64,000 nt of DNA, from NCBI RefSeq assembly GCF_003024235.1, contig NZ_KZ679089.1, positions 1 through 64,000 on the forward strand, read 5' to 3'. The position numbers were made by a program, and so were the translations under genes. The notes below the pieces were generated by a model. It made no database searches and was not told the origin of the DNA. It worked only from the letters and a program-made list of their open reading frames with translations. Shown here piece by piece: positions 19,608 to 27,150 of this stretch (positions within the stretch are counted from its first letter, which is position 1; each line of letters starts with the position of its first letter). The stretch comes from Arenimonas caeni (lineage in GTDB: Bacteria; Pseudomonadota; Gammaproteobacteria; Xanthomonadales; Xanthomonadaceae).

Positions 19608-20621
19608 ATGCGCGTCCTCGGCATCGAAACCAGCTGTGACGAGACCGGCGTGGCGGTGTACGACACCCGCCGCGGCCTGCTCGCGCACGCCCTGTTCAGC
19701 CAGGTCGCCCTGCATGCCGAGTACGGCGGCGTGGTGCCCGAACTGGCCAGCCGCGACCACGTCCGCAAGCTCCTGCCCCTGGTGCGCCAGGTGCTGGCCG
19801 AGGCCGGGCTGGCCCCGGCCGACCTCGACGGCGTGGCCTACACCGCCGGCCCCGGCCTGGTGGGCGCCCTGATGGTGGGCGCCGCCGCCGGCCGCGCCCT
19901 GGCCTGGGCCCTGGACCTGCCGGCCGTCGGGGTGCACCACATGGAGGGCCACCTGCTGGCGCCCCTGCTCGAGGACTCCACCCTCAAGCCGCCCTTCGTG
20001 GCCCTGCTGGTCTCGGGCGGCCACACCCAGCTGGTCGAAGTGCAGGGCATCGGCGAGTACCGCCTGCTGGGCGAAACCCTCGACGACGCCGCCGGCGAGG
20101 CCTTCGACAAGACCGCCAAGCTCATGGGCCTGCCTTACCCCGGCGGCCCGGAGCTGGCCCGGCTGGCCGAAACCGGCCGCCCCGGCGTCTTCGTGTTCTC
20201 CCGGCCCATGACCGACCGGCCGGGCCTGGATTTCAGCTTCTCGGGCCTCAAGACCCAGGTGCTGCTGGCCTGGCAGGCCTCCGACCAGGCCCCGCAGACC
20301 CGCGCCGACATCGCCCGCGGCTTCGAGGACGCAGTGGTCGAGACCCTGGCCATCAAGTGCCAGCGCGCGCTCGAGCAGACCGGCATCGGCACCCTGGTGG
20401 TGGCCGGTGGCGTCGGCGCCAACACCCGCCTGCGCGCCCGGCTGCAGGCCATGGCGGAAAAGCGCCGCGGCCGCGTCTGCTTCCCGCGCCCGGCCTTCTG
20501 CACCGACAACGGCGCCATGATCGCCTTCGCCGGCGCGCTGCGCCTGCAGGCCGGCCAGTCTGAAGCCCCGGCCGTCACCGTGACGCCACGCTGGGACATG
20601 GCAAGCTTGCCGCCGGTTTGA
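19608..20621 (+). CDS. tsaD: tRNA N6-threonylcarbamoyladenosine transferase TsaD
   Basis: Transfers the threonylcarbamoyl group to A37 of ANN-decoding tRNAs, together with TsaB and TsaE. 337 aa, ASKHA ATPase fold. It starts [19 protein letters not shown], with the metal-binding HMEGH (H111 and H115) and phosphate-binding GGHTQLVEV and [12 protein letters not shown] blocks. Divergent from rpsU, as in many gammaproteobacteria. folB follows 14 bases later and folK overlaps that, so tRNA modification and folate genes form one probable transcript. Confidence 0.97.
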
Positions 20622-20635
20622 ATCCTGGGAATCAC

Positions 20636-20992
20636 ATGGACAAGGTCTTCATCGAGGCGCTCGAGATCGAGTGCGTGATCGGCATCTACGACTGGGAGCG
20701 CAAGATCCGGCAGCCCGTCGTGCTCGACATCGAGATGGCGTTCGACAACCGCAAGCCCGCGGCCACCGACGACATCGCCGACACGCTCGACTACAAGGCC
20801 GTGTCCAAGCGCCTGATCCAGTACGTGTCCGAGTCCAGCTTCGGCCTGGTCGAAACGCTGGCCGAGCGCTGCGCGGAGATCATCACCGGCGAATTCGGCG
20901 TCGCCCACGTGCGCCTGAAGCTGAGTAAGCCCGGCGCCGTGCGCGGCTCGAAGGCCGTGGGCGTGATCATCGAGCGCAGCCGCGCCGCGTGA
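20636..20992 (+). CDS. folB: Dihydroneopterin aldolase
   Basis: Folate synthesis: splits 7,8-dihydroneopterin to 6-hydroxymethyl-dihydropterin and glycolaldehyde. 118 aa. Typical motifs are CVIGIYDWERKIRQPVVLDIEM, DTLDYKAVSKRL and LVETLAERCAE (the conserved Glu), ending with KLSKPGAVRGSKAVGV. The second ATG at 20636 is used; the frame opens at 20618 inside the tsaD stop. Its product is the substrate of FolK, whose GTG overlaps its stop (GTGA). Confidence 0.96.
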   Translation: MDKVFIEALEIECVIGIYDWERKIRQPVVLDIEMAFDNRKPAATDDIADTLDYKAVSKRLIQYVSESSFGLVETLAERCAEIITGEFGVAHVRLKLSKPGAVRGSKAVGVIIERSRAA

Positions 20993-21480
20993 GCACCGCC
21001 TGGCTGAGCCTGGGCAGCAACCTGGCGCCAGAAGCCAACCTGCGCGCCGCCGCCGCGGCGCTGCGCGAGCGCTTCGGCGCCGTGGTCTTCTCGCCCGTGT
21101 ACCGGACGCCGGCGGTGGGCTTCGAGGGCCCGGACTTCCTCAATGCCGCGGCGATCATCGAAACCGACCTCGATCCGTTCGCGCTCAACGACTGGCTGCA
21201 CGCACTCGAGGACGCCATGGGCCGCGACCGCAGCGGCCCGCGCTTCTCGAGCCGGCCGATCGACATCGACATCGTCTTCTACGACGCGCTCGTCCTGAAG
21301 GGCCCGGGCAACCTCGAACTGCCCCGGCCCGAGCTGCGCCACGCCTTCGTGCTCCGGCCGCTGGCCGACATCGCGCCGGCTTACCGCGTGCCCGGGGACG
21401 GGCGGACGCTGGCGGAGTTGTGGGCGGCGCACCCCGAGGCCGCCAGCCCGCCCGCGACGGACGCGTTGCTGCTGGGGTGA
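20989..21480 (+). CDS. folK: 6-hydroxymethyl-7,8-dihydropterin pyrophosphokinase
   Basis: Folate synthesis: pyrophosphorylates 6-hydroxymethyl-dihydropterin using ATP. 163 aa with a GTG start coupled to folB. HPPK signatures are WLSLGSNLAPEANLRAA, FEGPDFLNAAAIIET, and GRDRSGPRFSSRPIDIDIVFYD, which holds the metal-binding DxD. A B-family palindrome begins four bases after its stop. Confidence 0.95.
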   Translation: MSTAWLSLGSNLAPEANLRAAAAALRERFGAVVFSPVYRTPAVGFEGPDFLNAAAIIETDLDPFALNDWLHALEDAMGRDRSGPRFSSRPIDIDIVFYDALVLKGPGNLELPRPELRHAFVLRPLADIAPAYRVPGDGRTLAELWAAHPEAASPPATDALLLG

Positions 21481-21483
21481 AAG

Positions 21484-21532
21484 GCGGGGGTCGGAGGTAA
21501 TTTGCCTCCGGCAAACTACCTCCGACCCCCGC
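21484..21532. repeat. 3'-end palindrome, family B copy 1
   Basis: Arms of 23 bp with one mismatch (left arm starts GCGGGGGTCGGAGGTAATTT) and a 3-nt loop, four bases after the folK TGA and before a gene in the same direction. Outer motif GGGGTCGGAGGTAATTT is shared with 22447 (one change), 43412 and 46206. Confidence 0.85.
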
Positions 21533-21605
21533 CCGGGTGACTTCCGGCCTTGCGCCGCCGCCCCCCCGACGTATCATCGAGGCCGTCTATCGGGGAGGAC
21601 GCACC

Positions 21606-22439
21606 ATGTTCGACAAACTCTCGCGCAGCTGGCACCTGGTCAAGGCCAGCGCCGGCGTGCTGCGCAGCGACAAGGAACTGCTGGTGTTCCCGGTCATCTC
21701 GGCCGTGGCCAGCCTGGTCGTCGCGGCCACCTTCCTGCTGCCCATGTTCGGCGCCGGCCTGCTCGAGGGCGACGACGTGGGGCCGGTGACGGGCGTGCTG
21801 CTGTTCCTGTTCTACCTGTGCCAGTACTTCGTCATCTTCTTCTTCAACACCGCCCTGGTGGGCGCGGCGATGATCCGCCTCGAGGGCGGCGACCCGACCG
21901 TGGCCGATGGCCTGCGCATCGCCCGCTCCAAGTTCATGGCCATCCTCGGCTACGCGGCCATCGCCGCCACCGTCGGCCTGATCCTGCGCTCGCTGCAGGA
22001 GCGCGCCGGCTTCCTCGGCCGCATTGTCGTTGGCCTGCTCGGCATGGCCTGGACCTTCGCCACCTTCCTGGTGGTGCCGATCCTGGTCAGCCGCGACGTC
22101 GGCCCGATCGACGCGCTCAAGGAAAGCGTAACCCTGCTCAAGCGCACCTGGGGCGAGAACCTGGCCGGCAACGTCGGCATCAACTTGGCCTTCGGCCTGC
22201 TGACCACGGCGGTGGTGATCCTGGGCATCGCCCTGGTGGTGGGCGCGGCGATGGTGGGCGGCGCGACGCTGGCGCTGGTGGTCGCGGCCTTCGCGGTCGT
22301 CGCCGTGGCCTTCGTGGCCGTGGTGCAGGCCGCGCTGTCGGGCATCTACTCGGCCGCGGTCTACCGCTATGCCGTCGACGGCCAGGCGCCCGAGGGTTTC
22401 AGCGGCGGCGAACTCCAGGACGCCTTCCGCCAGAAATAA
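21606..22439 (+). CDS. DUF6159-like integral membrane protein
   Basis: 277 aa. The ATG at 21606 has a strong site (GGGGAGGA) upstream. It begins MFDKLSRSWHLVKASAGVLRSDKELL, followed by about six transmembrane helices rich in Ala, Val and Gly. A cytoplasmic loop reads SRDVGPIDALKESVTLLKRTWGENL. This pattern matches a family of uncharacterised membrane proteins (DUF6159 as I recall it). It stands alone between two palindromes, so it is probably transcribed singly. No function can be assigned. Confidence 0.75.
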   Translation: MFDKLSRSWHLVKASAGVLRSDKELLVFPVISAVASLVVAATFLLPMFGAGLLEGDDVGPVTGVLLFLFYLCQYFVIFFFNTALVGAAMIRLEGGDPTVADGLRIARSKFMAILGYAAIAATVGLILRSLQERAGFLGRIVVGLLGMAWTFATFLVVPILVSRDVGPIDALKESVTLLKRTWGENLAGNVGINLAFGLLTTAVVILGIALVVGAAMVGGATLALVVAAFAVVAVAFVAVVQAALSGIYSAAVYRYAVDGQAPEGFSGGELQDAFRQK

Positions 22440-22446
22440 CCAGGAG

Positions 22447-22519
22447 GGGGACGGAGGTAATTTCCCTCGAGTTGTCCCCGGCCCTCGGCGACATCTCGAG
22501 GGAAATTACCTCCGTCCCC
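22447..22519. repeat. 3'-end palindrome, family B copy 2, with a long loop
   Basis: Perfect 25-bp arms (GGGGACGGAGGTAATTTCCC plus TCGAG, and complement) around a 23-nt loop, between convergent genes. The fifth base is A as in family A, while the rest follows family B, so it is a hybrid of the two outer motifs. It starts seven bases after one stop and ends five bases before the other. Confidence 0.85.
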
Positions 22520-22524
22520 TGCCT

Positions 22525-23265
22525 TCACAAATTCAGCGAGCGGCCGCCGTCCACGCGGATCACCTGCCCGGTGGTGTAACGCGCGTCCTGCAACAACCAC
22601 CGCACCGCCTCCGCCACGTCGTCCGGATCGCCGGCGCGCCGCAGCGCGGTGGCGGCCAGCATCGCCGCCTTCTCGTGTTCAGCCTTGCCTTCCTCGGGCC
22701 ACATCACCGCGCCCGGCGCGACGGCGTTCACCCGCACCTCGGGGCCCAGTTCCTTCGCCAGCGACTGGGTCATCATCAGCAGCGCGGCCTTGGCCATGCA
22801 GTAGAGCGTGTGCCGGGCCAGCGGCCGCTCGCCGTAGATGTCGCCAAGGTTGACGATGGCGCCACCGGCCGCGCGCAGCGTCGGCGCCGCAGCCTGGGCC
22901 AGGAAGAAGGGCGCGCGGGCGTTGGCGGCGAACAGCTCGTCCCAGTCGGCCGGCGTGGCCGCGCCGAGCGGCGTGGGCCGGAAGCTGCTGGCGTTGTTGA
23001 CCAGGGCGTCGAGGCGGCCGAAGCGGTCCAGCGTGGCCTGCACCAGGCGCACGGGCGCGTCGTCGTCGGCCAGCTCGGCCTGCAGCACCAGCACGCTGCC
23101 GGGGCGCTGGCCTTCGAGTCCGGCGACCAGCGCGGCCATCTCGGCGCCGGAGCGGCGGTGGTGCAGGGCCAGGTCGTAGCCGGCCGCGTGCAGCCGGCGG
23201 GCGATCTGCGCGCCAACGCGCTTGGCGGCGCCGGTGACCAGGGCAACGGGGCGTGGATTGGGCAT
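22525..23265 (-). CDS. folM: Pteridine reductase (FolM/PTR1-like short-chain dehydrogenase)
   Basis: 246 aa Rossmann-fold reductase. The cofactor motif is TGAAKRVG (residues 11-18): Arg replaces the middle Gly, as in PTR1/FolM. The usual catalytic Ser is replaced by Asp (D142 in NLGDIYG), 13 residues before Y155 of YCMAK (K159), the same spacing as Asp181-Tyr194-Lys198 of Leishmania PTR1. I therefore expect NADPH-dependent reduction of dihydrofolate or dihydromonapterin. folB and folK lie 1.5 kb away, which fits pterin metabolism. The minus-strand start at 23265 is preceded by GGAG. Confidence 0.82.
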   Translation of the reverse strand: MPNPRPVALVTGAAKRVGAQIARRLHAAGYDLALHHRRSGAEMAALVAGLEGQRPGSVLVLQAELADDDAPVRLVQATLDRFGRLDALVNNASSFRPTPLGAATPADWDELFAANARAPFFLAQAAAPTLRAAGGAIVNLGDIYGERPLARHTLYCMAKAALLMMTQSLAKELGPEVRVNAVAPGAVMWPEEGKAEHEKAAMLAATALRRAGDPDDVAEAVRWLLQDARYTTGQVIRVDGGRSLNL

Positions 23266-23320
23266 TCGGAGGCTCCGGGATTTGCCGGTATCCTGCGCGC
23301 TGGCAGATGAAGATTCCAAC

Positions 23321-24505
23321 ATGAGTGCGCAAATGCCGGCCCCTTCGGCCGAAGCCCGGGCCCACAGCGAGCGCCTGCAGGCCCACATCCGCGACCAGGT
23401 CCGCGCCGCCGGTGGCGCCATCCCGTTCTCGCGCTACATGGAGCTGGCGCTGTACGCGCCCGGCCTGGGCTACTACAGCGCCGGTGCCCGCAAGTTCGGC
23501 GCGGCCGGCGACTTCGTCACTTCGCCCGAGCTCGGCCCGGTGTTCGCCGAGTGCGTGGCCGGCTGCGCGATGCAGGTCTTCGGCCAGCTCGGCGGCCGCT
23601 GCGACTTCGTCGAACTCGGCGGCGGCAGCGGCGCCTTCGCCGAAGCGGCGCTGCGCCACCTGCATGCCAACGACGCGCTGCCGGCGCATTACCGCATCCT
23701 CGAGCCCAGCGCCGACCTGCGCGAGCGGCAGATGGAGCGGCTGCGCGAGGCCCTGCCGCCGGCGGTGTTCAACCGCGTCGGCTGGCTCGACGGCCCGCCC
23801 GGGCGCGAATGGCGCGGTTTCCTGTTCGCCAACGAGGTGGTCGATGCGCTGCCGACGCCGCGTTTCGCGATGCGCGCCGGCGAGGTGTACGAGCAGTACG
23901 TGGCGCTCGATGCCGGGGGGCGTTTCACCCTGGTCGAGCAGCCCGCCGACGCCCTGCTGCACGCGGCCGTGCGACATGTCGAACGCTACGTCGGCGCGCC
24001 CTTCGCCGAAGGCTACTGCTCCGAGCTGCTGGTGCAGCTGCCCTACTGGATCCAGGCGGTCGGCGGCCTGCTGCACGACGGCGCGATGCTGTTCGTCGAC
24101 TATGGCTACCCGCGCGCCGAGTACTACCTGCCCGAGCGCAGCGACGGCACCCTGGTGTGCCACCGCCAGCACCGCGCGCACGACGATCCCTTCGACCTGC
24201 CGGGCCTGACCGACATCACCGCCTTCGTCGACTTCACCGCCCTGGCCGAGGCCGGCGTGGGCGCTGGCTTCGACCTGGCCGGCTACAGCTCGCAGTCGGG
24301 CTTCCTGATGGCCAACGGCCTGGCCGACCGGCTGGCCGGCATCGGCGAAATCGACGACCCGGTCGAGCGGCTGCGGCGCACCAACGAGGTCAAGCGCCTG
24401 ATGCTGCCGGGCGAGATGGGCGAACGCTTCCAGGCCATGGCCTTCCAGCGTGGCGTCGACATCCGCCCGCTGTTCGCGGCCGGCGACCTGAGCCACCGCC
24501 TGTGA
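23321..24505 (+). CDS. SAM-dependent methyltransferase, MidA/NDUFAF7 family
   Basis: 394 aa. N-terminal block IPFSRYMELALYAPGLGYYSAG, then FGAAGDFVTSPELGPVFAEC and the SAM site FVELGGGSGAFAEA (about residues 90-104), all typical of the DUF185/PF02636 family. The mitochondrial relative NDUFAF7 dimethylates an arginine of a complex I subunit; the bacterial target is not known to me. The ATG at 23321 is used, 55 bases from the divergent pteridine reductase start. Its stop overlaps the next GTG (GTGA). Confidence 0.88.
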   Translation: MSAQMPAPSAEARAHSERLQAHIRDQVRAAGGAIPFSRYMELALYAPGLGYYSAGARKFGAAGDFVTSPELGPVFAECVAGCAMQVFGQLGGRCDFVELGGGSGAFAEAALRHLHANDALPAHYRILEPSADLRERQMERLREALPPAVFNRVGWLDGPPGREWRGFLFANEVVDALPTPRFAMRAGEVYEQYVALDAGGRFTLVEQPADALLHAAVRHVERYVGAPFAEGYCSELLVQLPYWIQAVGGLLHDGAMLFVDYGYPRAEYYLPERSDGTLVCHRQHRAHDDPFDLPGLTDITAFVDFTALAEAGVGAGFDLAGYSSQSGFLMANGLADRLAGIGEIDDPVERLRRTNEVKRLMLPGEMGERFQAMAFQRGVDIRPLFAAGDLSHRL

Positions 24506-24909
24506 GGCTGCGCGATTTCCGGCAGCCGGCGCTGTGGCTCGGCATCTGGGTGTTCGGCTGGGCGCTGTGCATCACGCTCTCGCTGGTGCCGGCGATCGGG
24601 CTGCCGGGGCCGCAGGGCTCGGACAAGATCGGCCACTTCCTCGCCTACTTCACCCTCACCGCCTGGGCGGTGCTCACCTTCCGCTCGCGCCGCGCGCACC
24701 TGCTGGCGGCACTGGCGCTGGTGGGCCTGGGCGTGGCGATGGAGTTCGCGCAGGCGCAGCTGACCACGGTGCGCCTGGGCGACGTGCGCGACGCGCTGGC
24801 GAACACGCTGGGCGTGGCGACGGGGTTGGCGCTGACGTTCACGCCGCTGGCGCGCTTGCTCGAGTGGCTCGACGGCCGCCTGTTCACCCGCGGCGCGCGC
24901 AATTCGTAG
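24502..24909 (+). CDS. VanZ-like small membrane protein
   Basis: 135 aa, GTG start coupled to the methyltransferase. Four hydrophobic helices with the VanZ-family pattern SDKIGHFLAYFTLTAWAV, EFAQAQL (conserved Glu and Gln) and LGDVRDALANTLGVATGLAL (conserved Asp and Asn). VanZ domains confer low teicoplanin resistance in enterococci, but most family members are of unknown role. The stop codon TAG is the TAG of a GTAG REP element. Confidence 0.85.
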   Translation: MRLRDFRQPALWLGIWVFGWALCITLSLVPAIGLPGPQGSDKIGHFLAYFTLTAWAVLTFRSRRAHLLAALALVGLGVAMEFAQAQLTTVRLGDVRDALANTLGVATGLALTFTPLARLLEWLDGRLFTRGARNS

Positions 24910-24982
24910 GAGCGCCTTCAGGCGCGAATCACTTCATTGCCGAAGGCAAAGCCAAAAGATTCGCGCCTGAAGGCGCTCCTAC
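24906..24982. repeat. Inverted pair of GTAG REPs (BIME-like), copy 1
   Basis: Two identical 25-bp REPs facing each other (left 24906-24930, GTAGGAGCGCCTTCAGGCGC then GAATC; right 24958-24982), each a GTAG foot plus a GCGCC/GGCGC hairpin. The 27-nt centre carries its own small hairpin (TTGCCGAAGGCAA). The left TAG is the stop of the VanZ gene, and the right TAG is the stop of cca on the other strand. GTAG REPs are known in Stenotrophomonas (SMAG elements), where a REP-associated tyrosine transposase recognises GTAG. Confidence 0.9.
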
Positions 24983-26205
24983 AGGGAGTTCTTCGCGGCG
25001 TGGATGGCTTCGATGCGCGCCTTGCGCAGCCACTCGCCCACGGCCGGGCCGCTCAGGCCCTTGGCCACGGCGTGGCCGGCGGAGACCGCCGCGGCGGCCT
25101 CGTGCAGGGCCACCAGCAGGCGCCCCGAGGGGTAGTCGTTCTCCTCGCGGCCCAGGCGCCCGCGCGAGTCGGCCTCGCACACCAGGGCCAGCTGCTTCAC
25201 CCGCTGCGGCTTGCGGAAGGCGTCGCAGCGCGAGAACAGTTCGTGCACGGTGTCCGGTCGAAGTTCGGCCAGGCGGTGCACGTTGAGGTGTTCGCGGCAG
25301 GCGATCTCGGCCACCGCCGCGTACTCGGCCGGCACCTTGTAGCGCGCGCACACCGCCCGCAGCGGCCGCACGCCCGAATGTTCGTGCCCGATGTGGCGGG
25401 GCAGCCTGTCCTTCGGGGTCAGCGCCTTGCCCAGGTCGTGCACCAGCGCTGCGAAACCCACCAGCGCATCGCCCGGCGCCAGCCGCGCGGCCATGTCCAG
25501 CACCATCTGCACGTGGATGCCGGTGTCCACTTCCGGGTGGTATTCCGGGCGCTGCGGTACGCCGTAAAGCGCGTCCACCTCCGGCAGCAGCTTCGCCAGC
25601 GCGCCGCATTCGCGCAGCAGGGCGATGGCCGCCGACGGGCGCGGCATCTCCAGCGATTTCTTCAGTTCCTGCCAGACGCGCTCGGGCACCAGGTGGTCCA
25701 CTTCGCCGGCGGCGACCATGTCGCGCATCAGCGCCAGGGTTTCCGGCGCGACGCTGAAACCCAGGGGGGCGAAGCGCGCCAGGAAGCGCGCCGCGCGCAG
25801 GATGCGCACCGGGTCTTCGGCGAAGGCCGGCGAGACGTGGCGCAGCACGCGCGCCTCGAGGTCGCGCGCGCCGCCGAAGGGATCGACCAGCGTGCCGTCC
25901 TCGGCTTCGGCGATGGCGTTGATGGTGAAGTCGCGCCGCGCCAGGTCCTGCTCGAGCGTCACGTCGGGCGCGGCGTGGAAGACGAAGCCGTGGTAACCCG
26001 GCGCGGTCTTGCGCTCGGTGCGGGCGAGCGCGTGTTCCTCTTTCGTTTCCGCGTGCAGGAAGACCGGGAAGTCCTTGCCCACCGGCAGGTAGCCGGCGCG
26101 GACCATGTCGGCGGGCGTGCTGCCCACCACCACCCAATCGCGGTCGCCGCCCGGCAGGCCGAGCAGCCGGTCACGCACCGCGCCGCCGACCAGGTAGCGG
26201 CGCAT
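24979..26205 (-). CDS. cca: Multifunctional CCA tRNA nucleotidyltransferase
   Basis: Adds or repairs the 3' CCA end of tRNAs. 408 aa. It starts [28 protein letters not shown] with the catalytic D21 and D23, followed by [10 protein letters not shown] and [16 protein letters not shown]. The C-terminal HD phosphohydrolase domain ([20 protein letters not shown]) is what makes the gammaproteobacterial enzyme multifunctional (phosphatase and phosphodiesterase). Its TAG stop is inside the REP pair. Confidence 0.96.
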   Translation of the reverse strand: MRRYLVGGAVRDRLLGLPGGDRDWVVVGSTPADMVRAGYLPVGKDFPVFLHAETKEEHALARTERKTAPGYHGFVFHAAPDVTLEQDLARRDFTINAIAEAEDGTLVDPFGGARDLEARVLRHVSPAFAEDPVRILRAARFLARFAPLGFSVAPETLALMRDMVAAGEVDHLVPERVWQELKKSLEMPRPSAAIALLRECGALAKLLPEVDALYGVPQRPEYHPEVDTGIHVQMVLDMAARLAPGDALVGFAALVHDLGKALTPKDRLPRHIGHEHSGVRPLRAVCARYKVPAEYAAVAEIACREHLNVHRLAELRPDTVHELFSRCDAFRKPQRVKQLALVCEADSRGRLGREENDYPSGRLLVALHEAAAAVSAGHAVAKGLSGPAVGEWLRKARIEAIHAAKNSL

Positions 26206-26208
26206 GGT

Positions 26209-27150
26209 TCAGCGCGCCGCGCGGTAGCGCGCGTACCGGGCCTGGCGGTCGGCGACGTGGCCCAGGATGGCCGGCAGCTGGGTCGCCACGCGGGTGGGCG
26301 TGATGCCCAGCCGGTGCAGGCCGTCGATGCCGCCGACCGAGTCGGTCTTGAGCGAGCGGAAGTTGTCGGACGAGAAGGGCTTGCCCGGCACGAAGTCGAA
26401 CACGAAGGCCTGCAGGCGGCCGAGCGCGTCTGGCAGCGGCAGCACCAGGCGGCGCATGCCGAGCTGGCGCGCGGTCATGCGAACGACCTGGCCGAGCGTG
26501 AACACGTCCGGCCCGTAGAGTTCGTAGACCTCGCCGAAGCTGCGGCGGTCCTTGAGCGTGCGCACCATCGCCTCGACCACGTCGCCGACGAACACCGGCG
26601 CGAACCGGGAGCGGGCCCGCGCCAGCGGCAGCACCGGCGCCAGCTTGAGCAGGGCGGCGAAACGGCAGAAGAGGCCGTCGCCCGGGCCGAAGATCACCGA
26701 GGGCTCGAAGATGGTCCAGTCCAGGCCCGAGGACTTCACCGCCGCCTCGGCTTCGCCGCGCGACTTGAGGTAGTGGCTGTGGCCGCGGCCGGCGTTGAGC
26801 GAGCTCATCTGCAGCAGGCGGCGCACGCCGGCCAGCTGCATGGCGGCGACCACCAGCTTGGTCAGTTCGACGTGGGCACGGCGGAAGCCGCGGCCGTTGT
26901 CGCCCTTTTCGTTGAGGATGCCCACCAGGTTCACCACCGCATCGGCGCCGGTGAAGGCCTCGCGCAGCACGCCGGGGTCGTAGACGTCCACCTCGCGCAG
27001 CGCCACGCCCGGCGGCAGCAGGCGGTCCGGGTGCGGGCCGATGTTGCGGCTGAGCAGGGTGATGCGGTGGCCTTCGGCGGCGAGCCGGGCCAGCAGGTGG
27101 CGGCCGACGAAGCCGGTGCCACCGAGGACGACGATATTGAGCGGGGTCAT
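26209..27150 (-). CDS. NAD(P)-binding protein, complex I NDUFA9-like atypical SDR
   Basis: 313 aa. Rossmann motif VLGGTGFVGRHL at the N-terminus, then DAVVNLVGILNEKG, LLQMSSLNAGRGHSHYLKSRGEAEAAV (tyrosine and lysine of the SDR site) and FEPSVIFGPGDGLFCRF, the signature set of the NDUFA9-like family. In mitochondria NDUFA9 is a complex I accessory subunit; in bacteria the role is unclear. It lies three bases upstream of cca and overlaps the transglycosylase stop by 4 bases, so the three genes probably form one minus-strand operon. Confidence 0.88.
   Translation of the reverse strand: MTPLNIVVLGGTGFVGRHLLARLAAEGHRITLLSRNIGPHPDRLLPPGVALREVDVYDPGVLREAFTGADAVVNLVGILNEKGDNGRGFRRAHVELTKLVVAAMQLAGVRRLLQMSSLNAGRGHSHYLKSRGEAEAAVKSSGLDWTIFEPSVIFGPGDGLFCRFAALLKLAPVLPLARARSRFAPVFVGDVVEAMVRTLKDRRSFGEVYELYGPDVFTLGQVVRMTARQLGMRRLVLPLPDALGRLQAFVFDFVPGKPFSSDNFRSLKTDSVGGIDGLHRLGITPTRVATQLPAILGHVADRQARYARYRAAR

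Noticed and set aside
24906-24982. CRISPR-like or tRNA-like reading of the repeated 25-bp units
   Set aside because: Only two units per site, inverted rather than direct, with no spacers or cloverleaf; they fit paired GTAG REPs.
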